From NCBI GenBank assembly GCA_002450985.1, contig DKBA01000205.1, forward strand, positions 5,053 to 18,581: a stretch of DNA of 13,529 nt, in the 5' to 3' direction. The notes under the pieces are model-generated. The model saw only the letters and a program-made list of their open reading frames with translations. It was not told the DNA's origin and ran no database searches. This document shows, piece by piece, positions 1 through 6,563 of the stretch (its first letter is position 1; each line of letters starts with the position of its first letter). The DNA comes from Acidimicrobiia bacterium UBA6912 (GTDB taxonomy: Bacteria; Actinomycetota; Acidimicrobiia; Spongiisociales; UBA5794). The translations under genes and the position numbers were made by a program.

Positions 1-200
1 GCCCCCTCCGTCCCGAGCCTGCGGCTCGGGCCACCTCCCCCGGTGGGGGAGGCATTCGTGAGGCTGCCCGGCGGAGCCGGGCTGGGCCATGTTCGGTGGC
101 TCCCCCTCAGGGGGAGCTGCCCGGCGGAGCCGGGCTGGGCCACGTTCGGTGGCTCCCCCTCAGGGGGAGCTGCCCGGTGGAGCCGGGCTGAGGGGGTTTC
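1..200. repeat. Tandem palindromic repeat cluster (53-bp unit)
   Basis: This stretch is built from short GC-rich palindromes. Bases 12-19 pair with 23-30 (CCCGAGCC/GGCTCGGG), and 34-41 with 45-52 (CCTCCCCC/GGGGGAGG). A 53-bp unit then starts at 63, 116 and 169; the third copy is partial. Each full unit carries two hairpins: GCCCGGC/GCCGGGC with loop GGA (66-72/76-82 in copy 1) and GCTCCCCC/GGGGGAGC with loop TCA (99-106/110-117). The first two copies are nearly identical (T or C after GGGCCA). The last copy ends in CTGAGGGGGTTTC. The array resembles the dispersed palindromic intergenic elements seen in many high-GC genomes. It could act as a transcript-end structure for a gene left of the window or as a mobile non-coding element. 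An open frame runs through it, but the repeat structure explains the sequence better than coding does. Confidence 0.85.
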
Positions 201-232
201 TTTGCGCGTCGCTCCGTGTCGCAGTCGGCGCC

Positions 233-238
233 TACGCT
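233..238 (+). promoter_or_regulatory. Putative leaderless -10 box of the helicase gene
   Basis: The hexamer TACGCT matches TANNNT and lies 8 bases before the ATG at 247. The same arrangement precedes four other starts in this window. There is no Shine-Dalgarno-like sequence before 247 and no convincing -35. The role is inferred from spacing and recurrence. Confidence 0.45.
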
Positions 239-246
239 CGACGGCG

Positions 247-3018
247 ATGAGCGCTCCTGGACCAGCCCAGCTCGGTCGCGGCGTCGTCGTGCAGGCCGGT
301 GCCGAGGTTCCGGAGCCGTGGGCGGCGATGCCGGTGGTGACGCTCGATGCGGAGACGCTCGCCGACGACAAGGCGCGCAACGCCCTCATCGATCGCCTGC
401 AGCGTGCATGGGTGGCCCGTGAGCCGCTGATCGTGGCCTGGGATGGGGCGGATGACTTGCTCGAGGCGGAGGAGACGTCTGGCCAGCCGCCGTGGCGCCT
501 CGACGCCGACTTCCTGTTTCCGCTGGAGCGGCTGCGTTTCCTCTGCTTCTCCAACAACTACGACGCCCGCAGCGGCGAGCCCCGCTGGTGGTGGGCGGTG
601 AAGGCGAGACGGATCGACGCAACCCCGGGAGGCCCGGCGGATGCGATGCTGCCTGATGGGACGGCGGTCTGGATCGACGGCGGTCCCCGCCGGCCCTTCC
701 TCGACCTCGGACACCCTGTCGTGCACGGCGAGAGCGTCGACGCAGGGGCCACGTCGTTCGTTCCCCGGCCGGCACCGGTGACGGCCGACGGCCTGGCCCC
801 CGATCAGGTGGAGGCGGTCGCCCACGAGGCGGGCCCGGCCCGGATCATCGCTCCGGCCGGCTCGGGCAAGACCCGCACCCTCGCCGCCCGGTTGCGCAGG
901 GTGCTCGACGACTACCGCATCGAGCCCGCCGTTGTCACCGCGGTCGCCTACAACGAGCGGGCCGCCGCCGAGCTGCGGGAACGGCTCGGGGTGGGGAAGG
1001 CAACGGCCAGGACGATTCACTCCCTGGGCTGGGAGATCCTGCGCGAGACCCGCCCCGGCCTGGAGCTGCTCGACGAGCGCGGCGTCCGAGACATCGTCGA
1101 TCGACTGATCTCCATCCCGCGGCGCGCCAACGCCGACCCCGTCGCTCCGTACCTCGAGGCACTCTCGGCGGTGCGCTCCCGGCTCCGCGACCCGGCGGAG
1201 GTCGAGCTGAGCCGCGACGACGTTGCCGGCTTCGGTGAGGCGTTCGAGCGGGTGCGAGAACGGATGTACGCCATCGGGCGGGTCGATCACGGCGAGCAGG
1301 TGTACGGGGCCATCGAGGTGCTGCTGCGAGATCCCGCACTGCGGGCTCGCTGGCAGCGCCGCTGCCGGCACCTGCTGGTCGACGAGTTCCAGGACCTCAC
1401 CCCGGCCTACGTCCTCCTGCTCCGTCTCGTTGCCTCTCCCGAGCTGTCGGTGTTCGGCGTCGGCGACGACGATCAGGTCATCTACGGGTACGACGGCGCC
1501 GATCCCGGCTTCCTCATCGACTTCGACCGCTACTTCCCGGGTGCAGGCGAGCACGCCCTGGTCACCAACTACCGCTGTCCGCCTGCGATCGTCGACGCAG
1601 CGGTTCACCTGCTCTCGTACAACCGGCGTCGCATCGACAAGACCATCGAGGCCGCCCGGAGCGACGGCGACGAGGAGACCCTGGTCGTCGACCGGCTGCC
1701 GGGCGCCGAGCTGGCGGCAACCGTCGCCGATCGTATCGCCGGCTGGATCGGCGACGGGACGGCTCCCGGCGACATCGCCGTGCTCACCCGCGTCAACGCC
1801 AGCCTGGTGCCGGTCAAGGCGGCGCTCGTCGAGTGGGAGATCCCCTGCAACGACCTGCTGGGTCCGGGCACGCTCGATCGCACCGCGGTGCGGGCGCTGT
1901 TCGCCTGGATGCGCCTCGCCCTACGTCCCGAGCGTATGCAGCGCGGCGACCTCCTCACCGCCGTGCGCAGACCGGGGAGGGGCCTCTCCCGCGCAGCGCA
2001 GGCGATCCTCACCCGGGGCACGATGCCCATCGACGACCTGCTCGAGCTCGGCGAGCGACTCGACGACAAGCAGCAAAGACGGTGGGAGGGGTTCTGCGAC
2101 GACCTCGTCGCCGTGGCCTCGATCGCCGCCAAGGGTGATGCCGCTCGGCTCGTCGATGCACTCGTCGAGGATGTCGGGCTGGGCAGCTCGGCGCAGGCCC
2201 TCGACTCCGGCCGGGGGAATGCGTCTCGCTCCGGCCACCTCGACGACCTCGTCGCAGTAGCCCGGGCCGCCGCCCTCCACCCCGAGGCGGCGACGTTCGA
2301 GGAGTGGTTGCGCCGCATCATCGCCGCCCCATCCGATCCACTGGGCGTGACGCTCTCGTCGGTGCACAGGGTGAAGGGCATGGAGTGGCCCAGGGTCGTC
2401 GTCTTCGGCGCCGACCGCGGCACCATGCCCCATGACCTCTCCGACGACATGGAGGAGGAGCGGAGGGTGTTCCACGTGGCGATCACCCGTGTCTCGGAGC
2501 GTGTGGTGGTACTCGCCGACGTGTCGCGACCGTCGCCGTTCCTCGCCGAGCTCGCCGGCACCGCGACGCGGGCGACGCTGCAGCCGGCGCCGGTGGGCCG
2601 CGGGGCCGGCACGGTCGGGAAGACGGCGTTCGTCGGCGATCGGGTACGGCTCTGGGGCGGCGCTCGCGGCGAGGTCGTCGCCGCGGATGGTGCCGCCATC
2701 ACCGTTCGCATCGACGAGGGTGGCGAGCTCGAGGTGCACCGCAGCGACATCGTCGAGGTCACCCCTGCGCCGCCCCCGCCGCTCGTTGCGGCGGCCGCCG
2801 CCCTCGTCGAGGCCCTGAAGACGTGGCGTCGGGACACCGCTCGCCGGCTCGGAGTTCCCGCCTACGTCGTGCTCCACGACAGCACGATCGAGGAGATCGC
2901 CCGCCGCAGGCCCCGGACCGAGCGCGACCTGCTCGGCATCTCGGGCATCGGGCCGAGCAAGCTGGAGCAGTACGGCGACGACATCCTCGGAGTCGTCGGT
3001 GAAGCAGTCGATCTGTAG
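247..3018 (+). CDS. UvrD/Rep-family SF1 DNA helicase with C-terminal HRDC domain
   Basis: ATP-dependent 3'-5' DNA helicase/translocase of superfamily 1A, 923 aa, probably cytoplasmic and acting in DNA repair or recombination. Motifs in order: Q-motif region near 183-190, Walker A APAGSGKT (202-209), Walker B LLVDEFQD (376-383), motif III GDDDQVIYGYDGAD (406-419), NYRCP (441-445), motif V around HRVKGMEWP (707-715) and motif VI EERRVFHVAITR (737-748). Residues about 795-838 look like a small SH3/KOW-type beta domain (VGDRVRLWGGARGEVV). About 848-920 is an HRDC domain ending in a helix-hairpin-helix-like GISGIGPSK. The first ~180 residues match no domain I recognise. The HRDC end recalls mycobacterial UvrD2, but I see no tetracysteine linker. 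I chose the ATG at 247 because the frame further upstream runs through palindromic repeats and because a TANNNT box precedes 247. ATG 328 is a second option. All catalytic motifs are intact. Confidence 0.93.
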   Translation: MSAPGPAQLGRGVVVQAGAEVPEPWAAMPVVTLDAETLADDKARNALIDRLQRAWVAREPLIVAWDGADDLLEAEETSGQPPWRLDADFLFPLERLRFLCFSNNYDARSGEPRWWWAVKARRIDATPGGPADAMLPDGTAVWIDGGPRRPFLDLGHPVVHGESVDAGATSFVPRPAPVTADGLAPDQVEAVAHEAGPARIIAPAGSGKTRTLAARLRRVLDDYRIEPAVVTAVAYNERAAAELRERLGVGKATARTIHSLGWEILRETRPGLELLDERGVRDIVDRLISIPRRANADPVAPYLEALSAVRSRLRDPAEVELSRDDVAGFGEAFERVRERMYAIGRVDHGEQVYGAIEVLLRDPALRARWQRRCRHLLVDEFQDLTPAYVLLLRLVASPELSVFGVGDDDQVIYGYDGADPGFLIDFDRYFPGAGEHALVTNYRCPPAIVDAAVHLLSYNRRRIDKTIEAARSDGDEETLVVDRLPGAELAATVADRIAGWIGDGTAPGDIAVLTRVNASLVPVKAALVEWEIPCNDLLGPGTLDRTAVRALFAWMRLALRPERMQRGDLLTAVRRPGRGLSRAAQAILTRGTMPIDDLLELGERLDDKQQRRWEGFCDDLVAVASIAAKGDAARLVDALVEDVGLGSSAQALDSGRGNASRSGHLDDLVAVARAAALHPEAATFEEWLRRIIAAPSDPLGVTLSSVHRVKGMEWPRVVVFGADRGTMPHDLSDDMEEERRVFHVAITRVSERVVVLADVSRPSPFLAELAGTATRATLQPAPVGRGAGTVGKTAFVGDRVRLWGGARGEVVAADGAAITVRIDEGGELEVHRSDIVEVTPAPPPPLVAAAAALVEALKTWRRDTARRLGVPAYVVLHDSTIEEIARRRPRTERDLLGISGIGPSKLEQYGDDILGVVGEAVDL

Positions 3019-3054
3019 CCTGCGCTCGCGCACGCGTCGTGCGCCGCCCCGGCC

Positions 3055-3060
3055 GAGGAG
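3055..3060 (+). promoter_or_regulatory. Shine-Dalgarno that decides the crotonase start
   Basis: GAGGAG lies 5 bases before the GTG at 3066. The longer in-frame GTG at 3039 has no ribosome binding site and would add a basic, unlikely leader (MRRPGRG). This supports 3066. Confidence 0.6.
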
Positions 3061-3065
3061 TGGAC

Positions 3066-3857
3066 GTGGACATCCCTGATCTTGCGACGATCGCCGTTGG
3101 GCTCTCCGCCGATGGTGTGCGCGGTCACCTCGCCCTGGCCCGCCCCGAGAAGCTGAATCCGCTCAGCTTCGAGACCCTCGAGGAGATCGCCTCGGCGGCG
3201 GCGTGGTTCGACAGACAGCCGTCGCTGAAGGTCGTCGTGGTGACGGGGGAGGGCCGCGCCTTCAGCTCCGGCGCCGACATCGCCGCCTTTGCCGGAGCCG
3301 CCGACGTCGAGGCCGACGTGCGGCACGCCGTCGATGCCGGACGCCGCATGGCGGAAGCGCTCGAGGCGATGCGCGCCGTGACCGTCGCCGCCATCCACGG
3401 CTTCTGCGTCGGCGGTGGGGTCGTGCTCGCCGCCGCCTGCGACCTTCGGATCGCCGCCTCCAATGCCGTGTTCCGGATCCCCGAGGTGGATCTCGGCATC
3501 CCCCTGGCGTGGGGCGGCATCCCCCGCCTCGTTCGAGAGATCGGTCCTGCACTCACCAAGGAGCTGGTGATGACCGGCCGGCCGTTCGAGCCGGAGGAGG
3601 CGCTCGCCGCCGGGTTCCTCAACCAGGTGGTGGCGGCGGGTGAGCTCGACGACGCGGTCGAGGCGCTTGTGGCCACGCTCGTGGCCAAGCCCCGTTATGC
3701 GCTGCTCGCCACCAAGCGGCACGTCAACGCCGTCACCGCAACGATGACGGGGACGGAGCGGAGCTGGGCGGACGCCGACGGTTTGCTGGTCGGCCTCGCC
3801 GATCCCGAGGGCCGGGCCGCGGCGGCGCGTTACCTGGATTCGCTGCGGTCGGAATGA
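3066..3857 (+). CDS. Crotonase-fold enoyl-CoA hydratase/isomerase family protein
   Basis: Acyl-CoA-binding crotonase superfamily enzyme, 263 aa, full family length, likely in fatty acid or branched-acid beta-oxidation. The first oxyanion-hole segment is AFSSGADIAAF (65-75). The second is HGFCVGGGVVLAAACDLRIA (111-130), followed by IPEVDLGI (138-145) with Glu140. Against rat enoyl-CoA hydratase, Glu140 aligns with Glu164, but the position of Glu144 (in GGGCE) is Val120 (GGGVV). A single glutamate at the 164 position is typical of delta3,delta2-enoyl-CoA isomerases and other non-hydratase crotonases, so the reaction may be isomerisation. The gene starts 47 bases after the helicase stop and is followed after 67 bases by an HSD10-like dehydrogenase, which fits consecutive acyl-CoA steps. 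The start is the GTG at 3066. Confidence 0.88.
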   Translation: MDIPDLATIAVGLSADGVRGHLALARPEKLNPLSFETLEEIASAAAWFDRQPSLKVVVVTGEGRAFSSGADIAAFAGAADVEADVRHAVDAGRRMAEALEAMRAVTVAAIHGFCVGGGVVLAAACDLRIAASNAVFRIPEVDLGIPLAWGGIPRLVREIGPALTKELVMTGRPFEPEEALAAGFLNQVVAAGELDDAVEALVATLVAKPRYALLATKRHVNAVTATMTGTERSWADADGLLVGLADPEGRAAAARYLDSLRSE

Positions 3858-3911
3858 GGCGAGGTCGCGCGGGCAGCCCGCACCGCACGACGAGGGGTGA
3901 GAGGCACGCGG

Positions 3912-3917
3912 TAGCCT
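3912..3917 (+). promoter_or_regulatory. Putative leaderless -10 box of the SDR operon
   Basis: TAGCCT lies exactly 7 bases before the ATG at 3925, with no Shine-Dalgarno between them. It is probably the promoter of the three-gene operon 3925-6266. No clear -35 is visible 16-18 bases upstream. Confidence 0.55.
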
Positions 3918-3924
3918 CCTGGCC

Positions 3925-4686
3925 ATGAAGCTCGAAGGTGTCTCCGCAATCGTCACCGGTGGGGCGTCCGGTCTCGGCGCCGCCACCGCCCGCCGTCTCG
4001 CCGCCGCCGGCGCCCGCGTGCTCGTCGTCGATCTCCAGGACGAGCTCGGCGAGGCCGTCGCCGCCGACGTGAACGGCGGATACATCCACACCGACGTCAC
4101 CGACGCCGGTCAGGTGCAGGCCGCCGTCGACGCCGCGATGGAGATGGGGCCGCTGCGCGCCCTCGTCAACTGCGCCGGCATCGGGCGGCCGGCCCGGACC
4201 GTCGACCGTGACGGCAACCCGCACGACTACGGCCACTTCAAGTCCGTTCTCTACGTCAACCTGTTCGGTACCTTCAACTGCATCCGGCTCGCCGCCGCGG
4301 CGATGTCGCACGTCGACGTCACCGAAAACGGGGATCGTGGGGCGATCGTCAACACCGCATCGGTGGCCGCGTTCGACGGCCAGATCGGCCAGGCCGCCTA
4401 CTCGGCGTCCAAGGGCGGCGTCGTCGGGATGACGCTGCCGATTGCCCGCGACCTGTCGGCCCTCAGCATCAGGGTGAACACCATCGCCCCCGGGCTCATC
4501 GACACGCCGCTGCTCGCCGGTCTCCCCGAGGAGGCACGGGAATCGCTGGGCCAGCAGGTGCTGTACCCGAAGCGGCTGGGCCGGCCGGAGGAGTATGCCG
4601 AGCTGGCCTACTTCCTGCTCACGCACGGGTACATGAACGGCGAGACGATCCGCATGGACGGCGGCATCCGCATGGGCCCGAAGTGA
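3925..4686 (+). CDS. SDR dehydrogenase, 3-hydroxyacyl-CoA dehydrogenase type-2 (HSD10)-like
   Basis: NAD-dependent short-chain dehydrogenase/reductase, 253 aa, predicted to oxidise 3-hydroxyacyl-CoA (or a related secondary alcohol) to the ketone. The nucleotide-binding motif TGGASGLG is at 11-18. Asp36 at the end of beta-2 points to NAD rather than NADP. NCAG is at 82-85, and the catalytic tetrad is Asn112, Ser146, Tyr159 (YSASK) and Lys163. The segments NTASVAAFDGQIGQAAYSASK, GMTLPIARDL and the end GGIRMGPK closely follow human HSD17B10, which is the main basis for the name. The gene has its own TANNNT box. Its stop overlaps the next start by GTGA, so it is translationally coupled to the HAD gene. 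With a dehalogenase downstream, the substrate could instead be a dehalogenation alcohol. That is inference. Confidence 0.92.
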   Translation: MKLEGVSAIVTGGASGLGAATARRLAAAGARVLVVDLQDELGEAVAADVNGGYIHTDVTDAGQVQAAVDAAMEMGPLRALVNCAGIGRPARTVDRDGNPHDYGHFKSVLYVNLFGTFNCIRLAAAAMSHVDVTENGDRGAIVNTASVAAFDGQIGQAAYSASKGGVVGMTLPIARDLSALSIRVNTIAPGLIDTPLLAGLPEEARESLGQQVLYPKRLGRPEEYAELAYFLLTHGYMNGETIRMDGGIRMGPK

Positions 4687-5354
4687 GGGTGCGACCCGAG
4701 GTCCTCGTCTTCGACGTCAACGAGACACTGCTCGACCTCTCGGCGCTGCGGCCCCGATTCGAGGCGGCGCTGGGAACGGCGGAGCCGTTGGGGGAGTGGT
4801 TCGCCCGCATGCTCCACGGCTCGCTGGTCGCCAACCATCTCGGGAAGTACCGCCCCTTCGGTGAGATCGGCGCCGAGGCGCTGCTGGCCCTCGCCCGCAA
4901 GCGGGGCGTCACCCTCGACCACGCCCAGGCGGTCGAGGTCGTCGGCGGTATGCGCTCCCTGCCGCCGCATCCCGACGTGCTCCCGGCGATGGCCCGGCTC
5001 CGGGAGGCCGGTTTCCGGCTGGTGACCCTCACCAACGGCTCGTACGAGGCGGTGGCGGCGCAGGTGGCCAGCTCGGGCATCGACGGCTATCTCGAGCTGG
5101 CGCTGTCGGTGGACGAGGTGCGGCGGTTCAAGCCGGCGCCCGAGGTGTATCTGATGGCGGCCACCAAGTTGGACGTCGACCTCGATGCGATGGTGATGGT
5201 CGCCTCCCACGACTGGGACATCCTCGGCGCTCGCAGCGTCGGCATCCCCGGCGCCTTCATCGCCCGGTCGAGCGTGGTGTGGGGATCATCGGAGCCGCTC
5301 CCCGATCTGACGGGTCCCGACCTCGGCGCCATCGCCGACGCGCTCATCGTATAG
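4683..5354 (+). CDS. HAD-superfamily hydrolase, haloacid dehalogenase type II-like
   Basis: Cytoplasmic HAD hydrolase, 223 aa, the usual length of L-2-haloacid dehalogenases, which replace a halogen on 2-haloalkanoic acids with hydroxyl. Motif I is FDVNETLLD with nucleophile Asp11. Motif II is TLTNGS (Thr117, Asn118). Lys150 and Tyr156 in RFKPAPEVY match the K-x5-Y pair of these enzymes. Motif IV is ASHDWDILGA (175-182 region, Asp177/Asp179). Asp11+2 is Asn13, not the Asp of HAD phosphatases, which favours dehalogenase-type chemistry. Arg42 may match the halide-contacting arginine. The reference SSNAWD segment reads ASHDWD here, so substrate choice may differ. The start is GTG overlapping the SDR stop (GTGA). 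A haloalkane-dehalogenase-like gene follows 18 bases later. Other HAD activities cannot be excluded. Confidence 0.85.
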   Translation: MRVRPEVLVFDVNETLLDLSALRPRFEAALGTAEPLGEWFARMLHGSLVANHLGKYRPFGEIGAEALLALARKRGVTLDHAQAVEVVGGMRSLPPHPDVLPAMARLREAGFRLVTLTNGSYEAVAAQVASSGIDGYLELALSVDEVRRFKPAPEVYLMAATKLDVDLDAMVMVASHDWDILGARSVGIPGAFIARSSVVWGSSEPLPDLTGPDLGAIADALIV

Positions 5355-5360
5355 GCACTG

Positions 5361-5366
5361 GGAGGA
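5361..5366 (+). promoter_or_regulatory. Shine-Dalgarno of the haloalkane dehalogenase-like gene
   Basis: GGAGGA lies 6 bases before ATG 5373 in the 18-base gap after the HAD gene. It supports this start and shows that this internal operon gene is led by a ribosome binding site rather than leaderless. Confidence 0.7.
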
Positions 5367-5372
5367 TCGTCC

Positions 5373-6266
5373 ATGGCCAACTCCACACCCGGCATCCGCC
5401 CGCCGTGGGTGAGCGACGAGCTGTTCCCCTTCGAGAGCCGGTTCGTCGACCTCGACGGCCACACCATCCACTACGTGGACGAGGGCGAGGGCCCGACGCT
5501 GCTGCTCTACCACGGCAATCCCACGTGGTCGTTTCTGTATCGCGACCTCATCGCCGGGCTGCGTGACCGCTTCCGCTGCGTGGCGTGGGATTACCCGGGG
5601 TTTGGGCTCTCCGAGGCGGCGCCCGGGTTCGGGTTCACCGTGGCCGAGCACCTCGCGGTTGCGGAGCGCTTCGTCGAGACCCTCGACCTGCGCGATGTGA
5701 CACCGTTCGTGCAGGACTGGGGCGGCGCCATCGGTGTCGGTGTCGCCACCCGGCATCCCGAGCGGCACCGGGCGTTCATCGTCGGGAACACCTCGGTGTG
5801 GCCGGCCGATGCTCGCACCCGGGTGTTCTCGTGGATGATGGGCGGCCCGGTCGGCGGCTTCCTGATCGGACGGTTCAACGTCGTTGCGGCGAAGATCGTG
5901 CCGTTCGGCCACCGCCGTAGGAAGCTGACGTACGAGGAGCGCCACCACTACACGGCGCCGTTCCCCGACGCCGAGGCGCGCCGGCCGACGCACGTGTTTC
6001 CCCATGAGATCGTCGCCGCCGAGCCGCTGCTCAGGGAGGTGAGCGGCAACCTCGATCGTATTGCCCACCTGCCCGCCCTCATCGTGTGGGGCGACGCCGA
6101 CTTCGCCTTCAAGGAGGGGGAACGGCGAAGATGGGAGGCGGCGTTGCCCAACTCGACGACCCACATCCTCCAGGGGGCCGGTCACTACATCCAGGATGAC
6201 GCCCCCGACGAGATCGTGAGGGTCATTTCCGACTGGTGGGATGCCCCAGGCGGCCCGGGAGACTGA
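5373..6266 (+). CDS. Alpha/beta hydrolase, haloalkane dehalogenase-like (HLD-III type)
   Basis: Alpha/beta-hydrolase, 297 aa, the length of haloalkane dehalogenases, which hydrolyse a carbon-halogen bond to give an alcohol and halide. The oxyanion segment HGNPTWSFLYR (47-57) carries Asn49. The nucleophile elbow VQDWGG (113-118) has Asp115 followed by Trp116. The catalytic acid is probably Asp243 (WGDADFAF, 239-246) and the base His271 (GAGHY). Asn49 plus Trp116 would bind halide. Asp-His-Asp with Asn-Trp, and the GNTSVWP segment after beta-6, resemble subfamily HLD-III (DrbA/DmbC). Aspartate plus Trp after it argues against lipase or esterase activity. An epoxide hydrolase is the main alternative, but its usual HG-x-P pattern and tyrosine cap pair are not obvious. 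It is the last gene of the SDR-HAD operon, and a hairpin follows the stop. Confidence 0.86.
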   Translation: MANSTPGIRPPWVSDELFPFESRFVDLDGHTIHYVDEGEGPTLLLYHGNPTWSFLYRDLIAGLRDRFRCVAWDYPGFGLSEAAPGFGFTVAEHLAVAERFVETLDLRDVTPFVQDWGGAIGVGVATRHPERHRAFIVGNTSVWPADARTRVFSWMMGGPVGGFLIGRFNVVAAKIVPFGHRRRKLTYEERHHYTAPFPDAEARRPTHVFPHEIVAAEPLLREVSGNLDRIAHLPALIVWGDADFAFKEGERRRWEAALPNSTTHILQGAGHYIQDDAPDEIVRVISDWWDAPGGPGD

Positions 6267-6271
6267 CCCTC

Positions 6272-6289
6272 GCGGACACCGGCGTCCGC
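6272..6289 (+). terminator. Weak hairpin after the dehalogenase stop
   Basis: GCGGAC and GTCCGC form a 6-bp stem with a 6-base loop starting 6 bases after the stop codon. There is no T-tract. It may help end the operon transcript together with the stronger hairpin further on. Confidence 0.3.
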
Positions 6290-6377
6290 AGTTCGCCACG
6301 ACACCTGCCAGAGGTCGGACGGAGTGTCCTCGCCAGAATCGATGAATCCGGCTCGGCGGTGCGCAGCAACCCGAGTG

Positions 6378-6414
6378 GCCGCAGCACGGGGGAACCTCGG
6401 TCCCGTGCTGCGGC
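6378..6414. terminator. 13-bp perfect hairpin between convergent genes
   Basis: GCCGCAGCACGGG (6378-6390) and CCCGTGCTGCGGC (6402-6414) are exact reverse complements separated by 11 bases. It lies downstream of the dehalogenase operon on the plus strand and 20 bases past the stop of the minus-strand remnant. Position and symmetry suggest a bidirectional terminator. There is no T-tract on either side, which is common for terminators in high-GC actinobacteria. Confidence 0.6.
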
Positions 6415-6433
6415 AAACGTCAGACATGGAGGA

Positions 6434-6563
6434 TCAGTGCACGAGCCGGACCGGCAGCTCCTCGATCACCGAGGCCAGGATCTGGGCCAGAGCGTCTGGG
6501 TCGGTGGTGGTGACGCCGAAGCCGACACCCTTGGCGAGCGACTCGTGATGACGCGAGTAGCCG
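6434..6563 (-). pseudogene. Orphan 3' coding remnant, no start codon
   Basis: On the minus strand a frame reads ...HHESLAKGVGFGVTTTDP and ends ...ASVIEELPVRLVH, with a TGA at 6434-6436. About nine in ten of its third codon positions are G or C, as expected for a real gene here, and the peptide looks like an ordinary enzyme C-terminus. I find no ATG, GTG or TTG in frame that would start it at a sensible place. Upstream the frame stays open into the kinase gene, which uses the neighbouring frame and ends at 6564. It could be a degraded gene tail left after a deletion, or an extension of the kinase lost by one frameshift. I do not recognise the family. Confidence 0.45.

Larger units (their letters stand above)
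6267..6563. other. Gene-poor stretch between convergent genes
   Basis: These 297 bases lie between the dehalogenase stop and the kinase stop. They hold the two hairpins listed separately and the minus-strand remnant. Between about 6290 and 6377 I see nothing interpretable. Plus-strand open frames across it show no coding character. Confidence 0.6.

Noticed and set aside
1..200. CRISPR-like array
   Set aside because: The units abut with a 53-bp period and have no unique spacers between them, and no cas gene is present.
43..246. 68-residue N-terminal extension of the helicase frame
   Set aside because: It translates the tandem palindromic repeats and has no start signal. ATG 247 with an upstream TANNNT box is the better start.
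232..1608. Long minus-strand open frames opposite the helicase (also 1605-2837 and 1921-3033)
   Set aside because: They are antisense shadows expected in high-GC DNA. The plus strand carries all helicase motifs.
3039..3065. GTG 3039 as crotonase start
   Set aside because: No ribosome binding site and a non-conserved arginine-rich leader. GAGGAG favours GTG 3066.
2862..4100. Minus-strand open frame opposite the crotonase and SDR genes
   Set aside because: No recognisable domain, and it overlaps two genes with intact motifs on the plus strand.
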